A stretch of 64,000 nucleotides of DNA from contig NW_026016860.1 in assembly GCF_020379485.1 (NCBI RefSeq), positions 16,943 through 80,942 on the forward strand, given 5' to 3'. The notes beneath the pieces are model-generated. The model saw only the letters and a program-made list of their open reading frames with translations, had not been told where the DNA came from and did no database searches. A program made the translations under genes and the position numbers. Below, in pieces: positions 12,083 through 23,830 of the stretch (its first letter is position 1; each line of letters starts with the position of its first letter). The DNA is from Brassica napus. Lineage: Eukaryota > Streptophyta > Magnoliopsida > Brassicales > Brassicaceae.

Positions 12083-12865
12083 ATGGGGAAAATCAAGAAA
12101 GTGAATCCTAGGGCTCACATTACTGCACCATACCCATTACCACCGTCTTGTTGCAAGAAACAATGGTCTGGCACAAAATGCTCAGTATGTCTGGAGTCTC
12201 CACACAACGCTGTTCTTCTCCTCTGTTCGTCCTATCACAAAGGATGCCGTCCTTACATGTGCGCAACAAGCACCCGTTTCGCCAACTGCCTTGACCAATA
12301 CAGGAAATCACACGGCAGTGAACAGCTACCTCTTTTGTGTCCGCTGTGCAGAGGTCAAGTGAAAGGCTGGACCGTTGTGGAAGAAGCACGGGCGCATTTC
12401 AACTCCAAGAGAAGGACTTGTATGCAGGAAAACTGTTCCTTTAAGGGAAACTTCAAGAAGCTCAAGAAACACATGACGGAAAAACACCCACATGCTTGCC
12501 CTAGAGCTATTGATCCAGCTCTTGAGACCCAATGGAAGAGGCTTGAGAGGGAAAGAGACAGGAGAGACGTGATCAGCACGATAATGTCGTCGACCCCAGG
12601 TGCTGTTGTGTTGGGAGATTATGTCATAGAGCCGCGTAGGGGAGGTGTTTATGATGGAGAAGATGAAGAAGATTACAGCTCAGATGATTCTTTGAGCAAC
12701 AACGGCGTATTGGATCTTGATTCATGGCAAGGACAAAACCGTCATATTCGGTTTATTGATATGGAGTCGAGCGACTTTGCATCATCTTCACGGTCCCCTG
12801 CTCCTCCAAGCCGTTCAGGTTTTCTCGTCCATAGGAACCAGAGAGGTGGCAATAGAGGTCGGTAA
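12083..12865 (+). CDS. DUF1644 zinc-finger-like protein
   Basis: A single coding exon of 260 residues. The start at 12083 follows the 5'UTR intron acceptor and gives the family's typical N-terminus (MGKIKKVNPRAH). The Cys-rich DUF1644 block covers about residues 20-95: CSVCLESPHNAVLLLC, GCRPYMC and LLCPLCRGQVKGW, followed by a C2H2-like stretch (CMQENCSFKGNFKKLKKHMTEKH) at about 113-135. The C-terminus is acidic and low-complexity, ending in a Gly/Arg tail. The biochemical function of the family is unknown to me; the Cys/His spacing suggests metal binding. The gene is intact, faces the same way as NIA1 and the glucanase, and matches the AT1G77770 type that neighbours NIA1 in Arabidopsis. Confidence 0.9.
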   Translation: MGKIKKVNPRAHITAPYPLPPSCCKKQWSGTKCSVCLESPHNAVLLLCSSYHKGCRPYMCATSTRFANCLDQYRKSHGSEQLPLLCPLCRGQVKGWTVVEEARAHFNSKRRTCMQENCSFKGNFKKLKKHMTEKHPHACPRAIDPALETQWKRLERERDRRDVISTIMSSTPGAVVLGDYVIEPRRGGVYDGEDEEDYSSDDSLSNNGVLDLDSWQGQNRHIRFIDMESSDFASSSRSPAPPSRSGFLVHRNQRGGNRGR

Positions 12866-13477
12866 CTTTTAACTTAACCAAACCAAATTCTCTCTAGCAT
12901 GACTTCAAAATTGCAGGAGCAGTATAAAAAGGCTAACATGATTAGCCTCACAGGGAATTGAATAAACTTTCAGTCGTCCCTTTTTAAAATTTAGTTTCAT
13001 GTAAATATGTATTTTCTGTAATTGTATTCTTGTTTATGCATTGTTGTACTCTTAATAAGGCTCTTATGCCTTTTTCCAGTTTCTTTTGATTTCATGTTTT
13101 TATGTATTGATTTGTCCTCAAGTTCTGGAAGAACAGTAAAAAGGTTATGTGGAAAGAAAAAAAGATGTAATCATTCCTCACTGCTAACTTCGGACAGCAG
13201 TCTGTTTCTTGAAATTGTCTTCATGAGTCTTTTCTACTTCGTATGCAGCCGCGTGATAACCCTCCGACCACATGTTTAAGCTTTTTCTTCATTCAGAAAA
13301 CAAACTAATTAAGCATAATTTCAAATAAAACGAGTTGCATATACTATAAAATATAATTTGAAAGACGAAGTAGAAGTAGTACCCAAAGATCTGAACTGTA
13401 AGCTCTGCTCTTTGCTTCTCTCTCTTCTTCATCTGGAACAAAGTGGCGGTATCTGAACGTCCTGTTTTTCCGTCTAA

Positions 13478-13570
13478 ATGGCCGGAGAAACGGTAACCGG
13501 AACTTACTCATCATTTTTCTTATCCACCTTCGTTTCTTCTTCTGCCATTTTAATAATCACAAGGAGGTAA
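13478..13570 (+). CDS. Possible 30-residue hydrophobic small protein
   Basis: The frame MAGETVTGTYSSFFLSTFVS... ends ...ILIITRR and stops at 13570. It has a polar N-terminus, a hydrophobic segment of about 18 residues and a basic C-terminus, as in single-span small membrane proteins. The upstream 100 bp is pyrimidine-rich (CTCTCTCTTCTTC), like a plant 5'UTR. I do not recognise the family. It is equally possible that ATGGCCGGAGAAACG|GTAACC is a short first exon ending at a GT donor. Nothing rules out chance. Confidence 0.3.
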   Translation: MAGETVTGTYSSFFLSTFVSSSAILIITRR

Positions 13571-13826
13571 AATTACTTAACATCCGAATTTAGCTTAAAA
13601 TTACAGTTTACTTATTTACTGAAAAAAGTAGTAAGAAATAAGGTTTTAGTTGTAAGAACCACAAGAGGATTAAGTGTTACATAAATCAGATTATACATTC
13701 CAGACGCAACCGCTTACTTCCTCTTTAATCTTTGCGTAAAGTATAAACACAAGTCAGTAAACAGAAGCTTACTTTCATAACCCATGGCCCATATCTCCCC
13801 CTTATAGCAAAGGCCCATTATGTCAA

Positions 13827-14084
13827 TTGAGTAACAAAGAAATGAAAATCAGTTCAACGTTACCTTCGCGTTCGGCCGGTCGGGTACGTTTTCACACTCT
13901 ACGCCGTCGCGTTTTGAATCTCCGCCTTGACTTTCAGACCTCAGCTGACGAATATAAGCTAAAAGATTCGCTCTCCGATCATATCCCTTCGTCCTTCCGA
14001 TCCCACGCTTCCACATCCCTTCATTCCTCGGTCTCGCTCGAAACGATCGGACGGTCGTCGTTTGACGATCAACGTAAACGGTGA
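13827..14084 (+). CDS. Unrecognised 85-residue ORF downstream of GGCCCAT motifs
   Basis: An Arg/Ser-rich frame (MSNKEMKISSTLPSRS...). Two GGCCCAT boxes (about 13785 and 13811), which resemble site II promoter elements of plant housekeeping genes, lie just upstream, and local GC content is higher than in the neighbourhood. A 101-residue frame on the opposite strand (13849-14154) covers the same bases. I recognise no domain in either. This may be a 5'UTR or first exon of a gene whose remainder was lost when the Helitron-like sequence at 14389 arrived. Confidence 0.2.
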   Translation: MSNKEMKISSTLPSRSAGRVRFHTLRRRVLNLRLDFQTSADEYKLKDSLSDHIPSSFRSHASTSLHSSVSLETIGRSSFDDQRKR

Positions 14085-14388
14085 TGATCACACCGAACAT
14101 GATCCTGGGATTATCATCTCCTATTTGCATTGTTTCAGAAGTTGGCTTCTTCAACTTGAAACGGGGTTTTGCTGTTTATTAGGGGGAAGCACAAATCAGG
14201 CAACAGACATATCTCTTTCTTAATCAGAATGACACGCGTCAGCATCTCGTTCGGCTTTTCATAATAGTCTAACCACTCCACGGTCAACGATCTAAAATGC
14301 TGACTGATTTATTAATGAAACTTAAGTGGTGACCACTAACATAGGTTTAATGGGATTATAGAAACAAATCGTTTTGCATTATATTATA

Positions 14389-14418
14389 CTAGGAAACAAA
14401 TCCGCGCATTCGCGCGGA
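14389..14418 (-). mobile_element. Helitron 3' terminus (minus strand), far end not found
   Basis: A CTAG (14389-14392), preceded by A, is followed by AAACAAA and the perfect hairpin TCCGCGC-ATTC-GCGCGGA at 14401-14418. This is a Helitron 3' end seen on the complement, with the element extending to the right. I could not place the matching 5' end in the AT-rich DNA up to about 15200. Confidence 0.6.
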
Positions 14419-15470
14419 GAGTTAACTTTTTACTAAAACTATACTAATTAATATTAATTGAATGTATATACTCAATAATTATATTTATTTATATTTTAAT
14501 AAAATTCATCTTTGTTTCATTTAAATAGTGAATATGTAAATTAAAAATAACAAAATTTGGTAATTTAAAAGGGTGAATTTAAAATGTAGGTAACAAATTG
14601 CTACAAACTGTCTATTGGATTTATAGGAAGAATAGATATACATTTTACAGTATTAAGCGATCAAAATACATTTTGAACAAAATTGTTCAGTTGAATACAC
14701 CAATTTAATATATATACAAATATAATTTTCGATGTGCAGAATAAGAAAAAAAATCTAAATCATATAATTTTAAAACCAGTCAACTGAACTAAATAGAACC
14801 ATCAAAATTGAGATAGTTCAATCAAAATTGTAAAGATATCGTTATACCTTGTTACAATTTATGAATTATAAAACGTAAACCCTAAAATCTAAAGTCAAAA
14901 TCTTGAAATCTCTCTCACTGTCTGACTCGTAGTCGCAATGACAGGCGCTGAAGTATTAAGTTCTCACTCTCTGGCGGTCTGTCTCTCACTATCTTCCATT
15001 TTAACATGATTAACTGATTAACCTGAAATGACAAATTTGATGTGTGTGCTGATCAGTATCAAACCCATTACGACAAAAGACTTTAGGAAATAGCTTCACG
15101 GCTAGCTGGGTTTTCAGCATAACAATAGTCTTATTTATTGAAAAATATTGATCCAACGTTCAAATTAAATAAAATTAACTGCTTATACCAAATGTGAAAA
15201 CATAAAATATAGAATGTATAAGCCAAAAATTTATGTATATAGTAAATGATCAAGAACAAAACAATTGTACAAAGACTTAAAACTCTTGAATTTCCTAAAT
15301 GGCTTTTATCAAAGATCCGTCCACAACTTTTTGGTCGACTTGCTTCCTTTGTGGATACACATCATGTGAAGGAATGGGTAGTATTATACCTTTCATCAAA
15401 ATAATTTATATATTTCCCAATAAATACTATTACCTATTTCTCTGTCTCGAAGAAGGTTATTTGTCTGTTC

Positions 15471-16155
15471 TAAGGGATAGGCATTCAGGTACCGTTCAGA
15501 TCGGTTCCGGTCTACTCGGGTTCTCAGATTTTTGGGTCAATATTTAAACCTTATACGTATATTTATAGATTTTGATTCGGATTTAGTTCGGATCTTTTCG
15601 AATTATGTTCGGGTTAGAATATCCATTAAAACTATGTAAATAAATTTAAAAAACCCTAATATATCTTAGAATTAAAAATAAAAATAATATACATCATATA
15701 TACTTGAATAATGTATGCTAAATATATAAAATTAACATGAAACTGATTTGGTTTATATATTTGGAGTAGGTATTTAAAATATTCCAGACGTTTTGAGTAT
15801 TTTTGTGATTCAAATATTTTCGGGTTCCTAATATTTTGATTCAGTCGGGCTCGGGTTCAGTTCTTCGTATATTAAAATTTTGGAGCTGTTAGGATACCTT
15901 AGTTTTAATTCCAGGTAGTTGAGTATTTTTAGATATTAAATCTAAAAATAATTATTATATTTAAGTTTATAAATTGTGACTTGAATATTTTCGGGTACCT
16001 AATATTTCGATTCGGTCGGGTTTGGGTTCAGTTCTTCAGATATCAAAATTTTGGATCTGCTAGGATATATTTTAATAGTTTTGGTCTGGGTTCGATACAA
16101 CTTTTTGGATCGAGTTCGGAAAGGTTTTTGAGTTCGGATATTTTGCCCAACCTTA
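15471..16155. mobile_element. Old hAT-type non-autonomous element with GGTTCGG-like repeats
   Basis: The left end reads TAAGGGATAGGCA and the right end TGCCCAACCTTA, imperfect inverted repeats of the same type as the elements at 17449 and 59225. The ends carry degenerate repeats of the CGGGTTCGG kind. The 8-bp flanks (GTCTGTTC, ATCCTTCC) match at only four of eight positions, so the target duplication has decayed or the ends are slightly misplaced. Confidence 0.45.
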
Positions 16156-16408
16156 ATCCTTCCTGTTTTTCTACTCGAGCCACCTTTCCATAACACATCA
16201 TTTAATTTTTCTTGGCTAACACCAGAGGGTTCCAAAATGGGTGTGCCAATAACATATGACTGGTTAACACGTGTCAAAGGAACACCGTTGTTCTTGAATG
16301 GTCTTGTGTCAGGTGGCAAAAATAGTGAATACCAGATGGATAATAAAAAGGGGCAGAAGTTAAAACTCACCAGCAAGGATGATCAGCACTGTCCCAGCGT
16401 GATGCTGG
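16156..16408 (-). pseudogene. 60S ribosomal protein L6 (RPL6) pseudogene fragment
   Basis: On the minus strand, GTVLIILAG (after SIT, with a one-base frameshift) is followed by a deleted or scrambled stretch and then PFKNNGVPLTRVNQSYVIGT, which matches the eL6 core ([20 protein letters not shown] in plants). SGVSQEKLNDVLWKG continues it. eL6 is a large-subunit ribosomal protein. The frameshift, the internal loss of the VFLKQL region and the absence of both termini show a dead copy. It stops exactly at the hAT-type element end at 16155, which probably truncated it. No introns are evident within the fragment, so a processed pseudogene is possible. Confidence 0.65.
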
Positions 16409-17046
16409 ATATGCAGTATGCAGTCACAAGCCTAATCAGTATGCAGCGTGTAAATATTCAATAGACATCTCCTTCTCTTGCCATCATCTTATCCATTAGA
16501 TTACATATACTACATATAAAAATCAAAAGTTAAATTTTAAATTTTAAATATTATAAATTCAAGTTCAATGTGTACGTACATGAATTATATATTAGCTGTA
16601 TCACAATTACAATTAATATTTTGCACATACTCTTGGGATAAATTACGTAAGGAAAAAGTAAAGAGCAAATCTAATAAAGTTTTGGACATGAACGTAAATC
16701 TATACTCTGGGGCCGTCCAGTTGACCCTAATCAAAACAGTTCGAACGGTCCCCATAACTCTGTAATCTCCATTTCTCTCGCCGGCATATTGAAATATAGA
16801 TTCCCCAATCGAATTTTCGATTGATTAACATTATATTGCTTGCTTGGTATAGAGAAGCATAAAAATTCTAGGTCCTCTAGTGTCAATTTGTAAATTCGCT
16901 CATCCTGAAACGTGCCCAAAAATTCTTTGCCGTCCTCTCACCGTTACAAAACGTCTTCTCGGGACGCTTTTGAGATGCCCCGTACAGGAGATGGCTGCTG
17001 AGTTACTACCGTACATCATAAGTAAAAAATGGAACATATATATACA

Positions 17047-17168
17047 TATATATTGATCAGAGAGGTGTAATTTAAGGAGGTGTGATTTAAGGGTTGTGTT
17101 GTTTGAACATATATTGATCAGAGAGGTGTAATTTAAAGAGGTGTGATTTAAAGGTTGTATTGTTTTGA
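17047..17168. repeat. Tandem duplication, two 61-bp units
   Basis: The unit CATATATTGATCAGAGAGG... occurs at about 17047-17107 and again at 17108-17168 with a few substitutions (for example GGAGGTGTG against AGAGGTGTG). Confidence 0.7.
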
Positions 17169-17193
17169 CCAAAAAAAAAAGGTTGTATTGTTT
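17151..17193. mobile_element. Micro-insertion TGACCAAAAAAAA between 15-bp direct repeats
   Basis: AAGGTTGTATTGTTT at 17151-17165 recurs perfectly at 17179-17193 around a 13-bp insert, TGACC plus eight A. This has the form of a retroposed tail with its target duplication. Confidence 0.55.
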
Positions 17194-17448
17194 GAGAATG
17201 AAACCATTTGGGAAAAGTAACTACTGTGCTACAGTTTTTGATGATGTAAGCGACTAAAAGCAAGGGAATTTTTTGTCCCTTAGATGAAAAGTTAGAAACA
17301 AATCTGACTGTTGGATTTAAAGTTTTTTTTTCCTATAAAAACTGATTACATCATAGATAACAGAAAATAGGTTTGCTATTATATATAGATTGGGCCTTAG
17401 TTAGATAATCTTTCCCCAAACCAAATCATTATCGTGATTACTAATCAG

Positions 17449-17963
17449 TAGGGAAAGGGCTAGACAAATTCCTGAATCGAACCAAACCAAACTGACTCAT
17501 CTGATCCAAACCAAACCAAACCAAAATATATATCTAAACCATTTGCCTCAAAATTTTATCTAAATCAAATAGTTTGGTTTGGTTTGGTTTAAACCGAATC
17601 GAAAAAAATGAAGTATATTTAATTAGATAAAATGAGTATCCTAATAATATAAAATTTTAATATATTTATATATTTTACTTCTAAATGAATAAAAGAAACA
17701 CAACTAAAATAAAATAAATAAATATGAATTTCATACATTAACATCAAAACCAAAAAATTACCTATAAATATAATAGGTTTGAACTAGAACAAAACTAGAA
17801 CATCAACTCGATTGAACTGAACAAATTAAATACAAACAAAACCAAATCAAACCGAACTAAAACTAAACCAAACCGAACTAATTTGGATTGTCTTTGGTTA
17901 AAAAAAAATTAGACTCAAATAAACCGAACTGGATCCATAATTAAACCAAAATGCCCATCCCTA
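17449..17963. mobile_element. hAT-type non-autonomous element with internal CCAAA repeats
   Basis: The termini TAGGGAAAGGGC and GCCCATCCCTA form imperfect inverted repeats. The flanks CTAATCAG (17441-17448) and CTAATCAT (17964-17971) are an 8-bp target duplication with one mismatch, the hAT hallmark. The interior is 515 bp without coding capacity. It has runs of AAACC/CCAAA near both ends, one arm in each orientation, so the ends can pair. Confidence 0.72.
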
Positions 17964-17971
17964 CTAATCAT

Positions 17972-19126
17972 TGCCTAATGGATAATTTTGCAATTTGTTT
18001 GATTTACTATAGCTTAAGATATAGTTACTATACAAATAATGAGGCTAAATGTTTATTTTAATTGCTGACAAGAATCTCACAGTTATCCATTATTAAGAGA
18101 AAAATATAAAAATTCGATTACCAACAACTATGTTCCAAAACTGTATGATTATTATAAGAACTGCATCTTTATGGTTAAGCAAATAAGCCAAAAAAATGTA
18201 ATCCTTTGGACCAGTGCTTTATGATATGCTTCTAAAAACCATCAGGAGTTAATTCCAATTCTTTTACTTAAAGTTAAACACTTCAACTTAATAGTGCTTT
18301 AGTTGATTATTTTAATTTTAAATAAATGATAATAATTAGTGTGGCATATTTCCACTTCACAGTCTTCAGTCTTCACAATAACAAGATTCTAAACTGCAAT
18401 TAAAGAACACAAAAACAGGCAGAAAAGGGTATATCCAGGGGAGGCCATATGCGTTAATATGACCCTTGCCATTGCGAAATGTGATGTTATGTAGCTAAAT
18501 TTTCTCAGATCTGCCCTGATTTTCATGCAGAAGTTTTATTATTTTTTACAATATTTTAATAGTATTATCATTTTTTCTCGTGATGCATCTAGCTAGTGCT
18601 TAACCTTTAACCAAAACTATAGATGTATTATGTACCATGTGCATTCAGGGCGGTAAAATTTAACCGAAAACTTTGGGCGTTCCAAGGCCCTTTCTCAAAA
18701 AAAAAAAGAATTGGGGGTTCCAAACAAATTTTATTGTGACTGCACCATTGCATATCAACTACTAACAAAGTTTAACCTATGATCTTAATTTGTCACTAAC
18801 ATTTTGACTGTCTGTGGTGAATACTAACTATGCATTTACTGAAATATGTATGTGACAATTGTTTCAGTCCCAACGCCGTTGTTATTTTATTTACTATTGT
18901 ATAAAATGGTGGTTTGAAAAGGTTAATTAGTATACGAAAAATGATGGTTTTTTATGTCAAAAAAAATAGCATACAAAAATCTTTGTTTACTTCTTGAAAA
19001 GTGTTTGTCTAAATTGAACTTTATGAATTTTGGATATTCCATTAAATGATGGATTCTTAAATAACCACAAAAAGGAAATTGAACTGTTTTTTTTTTAAAT
19101 CCCGAAATATTACTTTTTCTTTCTTA
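17972..19126. other. Intergenic AT-rich DNA
   Basis: No gene seen. Contains scattered A runs (for example 18699-18709) that may be old retroposon tails. Confidence 0.4.
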
Positions 19127-21132
19127 TCTCTATAATATTATTTGAAAAGTCAGTTTCCTATGTGTCGCTCTCACGTTAACTCTCACGATGGTTGATTACA
19201 CTGATACCCTTAATGAATTAACTTACATTTAAAATACTATTATTTAATATTTTATTTAGTTTCCTTTTAAAAAAAATTCCGAAAATATACACATATAATA
19301 AAAAAGAAATTTTTTTATAAAGTTAAAAAAAAGAAGAATTTCAAAACGAAAATATATGTATATATAATATGATTTTATAAATAAGGGAAAGTTCACAAAA
19401 TAGTAATATTACATTTAAAAAATGTTTTTAAATAACATAAAATATAATTTTGAACTAATAAAATACTTTATTTATATCTATATTTTCTTAGATGAAAATT
19501 ATAAATTTTTATCTAACGTGATTTCATTAAAAAAAATTACACATATAATCTTGATATTAGAAACATAAATATTATTTCTTTTAAAACATAATTTAAACAA
19601 TACAAAAAAATTCAAAGTAATAAAAATATTTTTATATACCTATATATTTTCTTAGATGATTACATAAAATAATGAAGTAACATAAACTGATATATGTTTA
19701 AGTGTCTAAAAATATTTTATAATTAGTAATATTGAAATATTTTATTTATTTTTCATAAATTTAGTTGACTATAATATCTTTCAATTACAACAAAAAAATA
19801 TCGATAAATTATATTTTACTTATATAATATTACTTTTAAATACAATCACAATTTTTTTATTGCTTATTTTTAAGAGTTTCATAAATTTAATTGACTATAA
19901 TATGTTTCGATTACAGCAAAAAATATGGATAAATTATATTTTACTTATATACTATTAGTTTTAAATACAATCACAGTTTATTTTTAAGAGATATTAAAAA
20001 AACTAAAAATAAATTCTAAAATAAACATCGTTTGATCAAATAGTTACAAAATAGTTTAATGAGGTAGATATATTATATTATATCATTATTAAAGTTATTT
20101 TTCGTAATATTAAATATGCTTTTAAATTTTATGTTTTTATATTTGTGGAGCTTAATAGAACCATAATCAAAATACTAAAGCAAATCTGAAATATCATTTT
20201 TAAGATTATTTAAAATAAATTTTATTTTCTATTCAATAAATCAAAGGCATAAAGTTATTTAGAATTTTTAAAATATTTTAATTGTTCTAAATATTGATAT
20301 GTGTACATGAGCTTTCAAAAATGTATCAGCTACTTAAGCATATAACTTCATATTGATCATCCTTTATTTTCTAATATTTTTTTAAAAAACATCAACATAT
20401 AATTTGATAAATATTATGAAAATAAATGCACATTTGACTTAATTATAATAAGAAACTAATTATACTTCTTTTTGAATTTGAAAGAATGTATCTAACTCAA
20501 TATACTCACAACATGAATGATTCAACTAATCCAACTTATATCTAAAATCATAGATTTAACTACGATAAGATCATATAATTTTATAAGAAAAGTAATTTAT
20601 TTTATAAATATAAATCATAGGACAGCTCAAAACATATTAAAATGAAAATAAAATATAAACCAACTGTTACAATTTAGTTCTTTTGTAAAATTTATATATA
20701 TGCATGAAACTTCAGAATATTATCGTTTCGTTATATTAATTTATGTAATTTGGAATCAGATACTTTGTTCTTTTTTTATTCTAAGCACAATATATCTTAA
20801 ATTATACGTAATCTTCATAAAATATATTTACATATCTAAGATAACAACCACCTAAATACAAATAAGAAATTAATCAAAAATTTTATATATAAATAAAAAA
20901 TATTACAGTTGAATTCATATATGCAATCTAATTTACCCAAATTATAACTAAATCGACTAGAAATCAACAAAACAATTATATATAACATATATAAAAATTA
21001 AAGTAATATAATATTATTAATATAAATAATGCATATAAATTATAAATTAATTTAATATTAAAAGTAAGTAGCAATAAATTATTATAATATATTTAATTTA
21101 GAATTATTTATATTCGTGCATGAGCACGGGAA
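19127..21132 (+). mobile_element. Helitron (plus strand), AT-rich, non-coding
   Basis: The 5' end is TCTCTATAATATTATTTG (19127) after A, followed by the leader GAAAAGTCAGTTTCC. The 3' side has the hairpin CGTGC-ATGA-GCACG (21115-21128) and, a few bases on, ACTTAGT, a degenerate form of the CTAG end. About 2 kb of very AT-rich sequence with no coding capacity lies between. The 3' boundary is accurate to a few bases only. Confidence 0.6.
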
Positions 21133-21291
21133 AATCACTTAGTATATTATTAAAATTTAAGTTATTAAATTTTATCTTCATTTTTTATTTGATATAATTA
21201 ATGTATAATATAACATCTAATTTATATTCTTGCAAACTTAGTTTCGGTTTGAGCTTAGCTCCGAGTTAATTCAAAATTTTGACGTTAACTC

Positions 21292-22156
21292 TGTTAGAAT
21301 ATATGATTAGATACGATAGATATGTAAATATCTTTGTGATACACTTAGATACTCTCTAGACCCTTCTATTGTATCCTATATATTCCTCTCATTACTAATG
21401 AATATACTCACGGAGTTTACCAACTTACATGGTATCAGAGCTATCACATCGGAGTTGAGTGATCCGAGTCTGCACATAGCTAGAAAAATGAAGGTATTTG
21501 CCAAAAGTATCACTTTTCCGATGAAGGGGATAGACCCAAAGAAAATGAGTATAATGATCAAGAAAAATAAGATAGTATTTCATCCCACTAATACTGGAAA
21601 CTGGAGATGTCCAAATGTCAGAGTGAACGATCTCAAACGGAGAAGAAACAGTAGAGTTTGAGTCAAAAAATGGTTGCGCAACCAAGTCGTTTCTGCAACT
21701 GCATTGGCTACACCACGATATTCAGCTTCTGCGCTTGACATCATTCCGCACGTCACTCGTGCAACCGTCGTTTACTGTGATAATGTCAGCGCCATATACC
21801 TCTCCTCTCACCCGGTGAAACACCAAAGAACCAAACATGTTGAAATTGACATTCATTTTGTCAGGGAAAAAGTTGCCCTTGGTCATGTCCGGGTTCTACA
21901 CGTACCATCCTCACAACAGTTTGCTGACATTTTCACAAAAGGCCTCCACTCACCTCTGTTCATCGAGTTCAGAACCAGTCTCACCGTTACTCCAACTGAC
22001 GCTTCGACTGCGGGGGAGTGTTAGAATATATGATTAGATACGATAGATATGTAAATATCTTTGTGATACACTTAGATACTCTCTAGACCCTTCTATTGTA
22101 TCCTATATATTCCTCTCATTACTAATGAATATACTCACGGAGTTTACCAACTTACA
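21292..22156 (+). mobile_element. Short Copia LTR element with identical LTRs and an inverted core
   Basis: Two 138-bp LTRs (21292-21429 and 22019-22156) look identical base for base. The target duplication AACTC flanks the element. The tRNA-Met-type primer site TGGTATCAGAGC starts right after the left LTR (21430) and a purine tract (GCGGGGGAG) precedes the right one. The 589-bp core is rearranged. Integrase sequence (PFEIVHSDIWTSPVSS) and part of RNase H (SSAEAEYRGVANAV) lie on the minus strand at about 21442-21744. RNase H continues on the plus strand (TVVYCDNVSAIYLSS ... ADIFTKGL) to 22018. The strand switch sits on the small palindrome GCACG-TCACT-CGTGC (21748-21762). No intact protein remains, so it must have moved with enzymes from another element, and recently. 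Confidence 0.88.
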
Positions 22157-23555
22157 AACTCAATACAACATACGTCCAACTTTCTAATGGCACGTTTTAA
22201 AACAAAAATAAACTGAATTTGACTATAAACAGTAAAAGTGTCCAATTCTACCAATATGGCAAATATCATATGAGAAAAATAGATAGCCCTCTATGTGTTT
22301 GGTGTCAAGTGGTGCATTATATTATCCTGTGGTATGAGCACCAATTGGGATATAATAAACGAAGTGGAAAGATAATTGTCTCGTTACACGGGTTATATAC
22401 GTTTTATGAAATCAAAAGTGCTTCTTTCAGCCAAACAACATGGGGGTTAAAATTATGATATTTTCTAAATGAACTCATAATCTTCAGGATAATTATGTTT
22501 GACGGTAAGTCAATTTAAACACACGTATATATCGATATGTGTACAAGAGAAATACGACTCAATTCACAAAAATGGATTAGTTTCATTTCGAATTAAGGTT
22601 TCAGAACATGAATATATCATAGTTTTGTTTGAATAAAATGCTAAAACTTAAATCCTTGATCTCTTACTATTTGGGTTCAATTATCGACAATATCATGTAA
22701 ACGTAAATTACTTTTTCCAAAAGTATATTGTTTTTTTCTCAATTATGATTTCCTTAAATTACAAGATAATTACATACATCTTTGTTTTTTCTTACCTAGA
22801 GTTGCATTCTTATATAGTACAGTACATATGGTTTGAAAATATATTTTCTTTCGGTTTTATAAAAAAATGACATTTTGTTCTTGTTAGACAAATAATGTAA
22901 TTTTAAAATTTCAATGCAATTTATACTTATTTTAAACTTAATATTAATTTTAAAATATATTAATTTTATAAATAATTTTATTTATCTCAAAATACTACTG
23001 GTTAGATATGTGTAATTAATAAAAACATAAATGAATTCAAATCAATTTTTTTAATCTTTTTGAAAATGTCAAAACGGCATTTTTCTGAAATGGATGGACT
23101 ATTACATTGTACACATTAATATGATTGTTTCTCATATACAAAAATTAAACAGAAAATCAATAAATGTGAACGCAGTGAAAGTGGCTCAAAAGGTCACGAA
23201 AGGGTCGATGTCTATGATCTATCTACCTAACCGCATCGAGCTCCCCCAATCGCCTCCTCTTTTTCAATATATACACCACATTTCTTATTTTTGTCAGTAG
23301 TTAAATTCATTTCAAAAATAATCCTAAATGGTACCCCAAACATCAATATATTGCCAGTGGAATGTAAGTGTAACCCATCAAAATCGTACAACATCGATTT
23401 GAGATTAAATGTGCAGTGAGCCGACCTCCATATCATTTAGTGGTTATTATTACCCAAACCTAAAATCTTGTATGGTGGCGCTAACCTATGTTGCCGACGT
23501 CAATAAAAATAATAAAAAATGCTATGCTATGTTGTGATATTGTGTGAAAAGATTA
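22157..23555. other. Intergenic AT-rich DNA
   Basis: Only short, unconvincing frames; no domain, repeat end or splice pattern that I can support. Confidence 0.4.
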
Positions 23556-23830
23556 AAATGTTTTTTTTTTCTTTTTTTTACAACAAAAAGCTAAAACTAA
23601 ATTAATGTGATTTCTGATCCAAGAGCCACTTTGAGAGAATTGAGTCAACATAAACTATAGCAGAAGGCTGATTCTTAACACCTCGTGTCAGCTTATCCGT
23701 CATTATGTTTTATCCATTCGGAATATGTTGAATAGTAAAGAGATGAAAAATTTTCTTACATCGCAGAAACTTTTTCATGTGTGTAGTGAACGTTTCTCTG
23801 TCCGATAGCCTTAACAAAATGTTTTTTTTT
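23556..23830 (-). mobile_element. LINE 3' end fragment (RNase H tail) with target duplication
   Basis: Minus-strand reading gives the C-terminal RNase H pattern of plant LINEs: SLFTIQHIPNG, a stop, NIMTDKLTRGVKNQPS, then VDSILSKWLLDQKSH and a stop, followed by a poly(A) tail (T run at about 23561-23579 on the plus strand). AAAATG plus a T run occurs at both edges (about 23556 and 23816), a probable target duplication. The copy is heavily 5'-truncated and carries an internal stop. Confidence 0.6.

Noticed and set aside
15999..16376. 125-residue minus-strand gene
   Set aside because: The frame joins an RPL6 remnant to hAT-element sequence by chance; annotated as pseudogene plus repeat instead.
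21674..22024. Stand-alone 116-residue gene
   Set aside because: It is the RNase H tail of a short Copia element fused to inverted element sequence.
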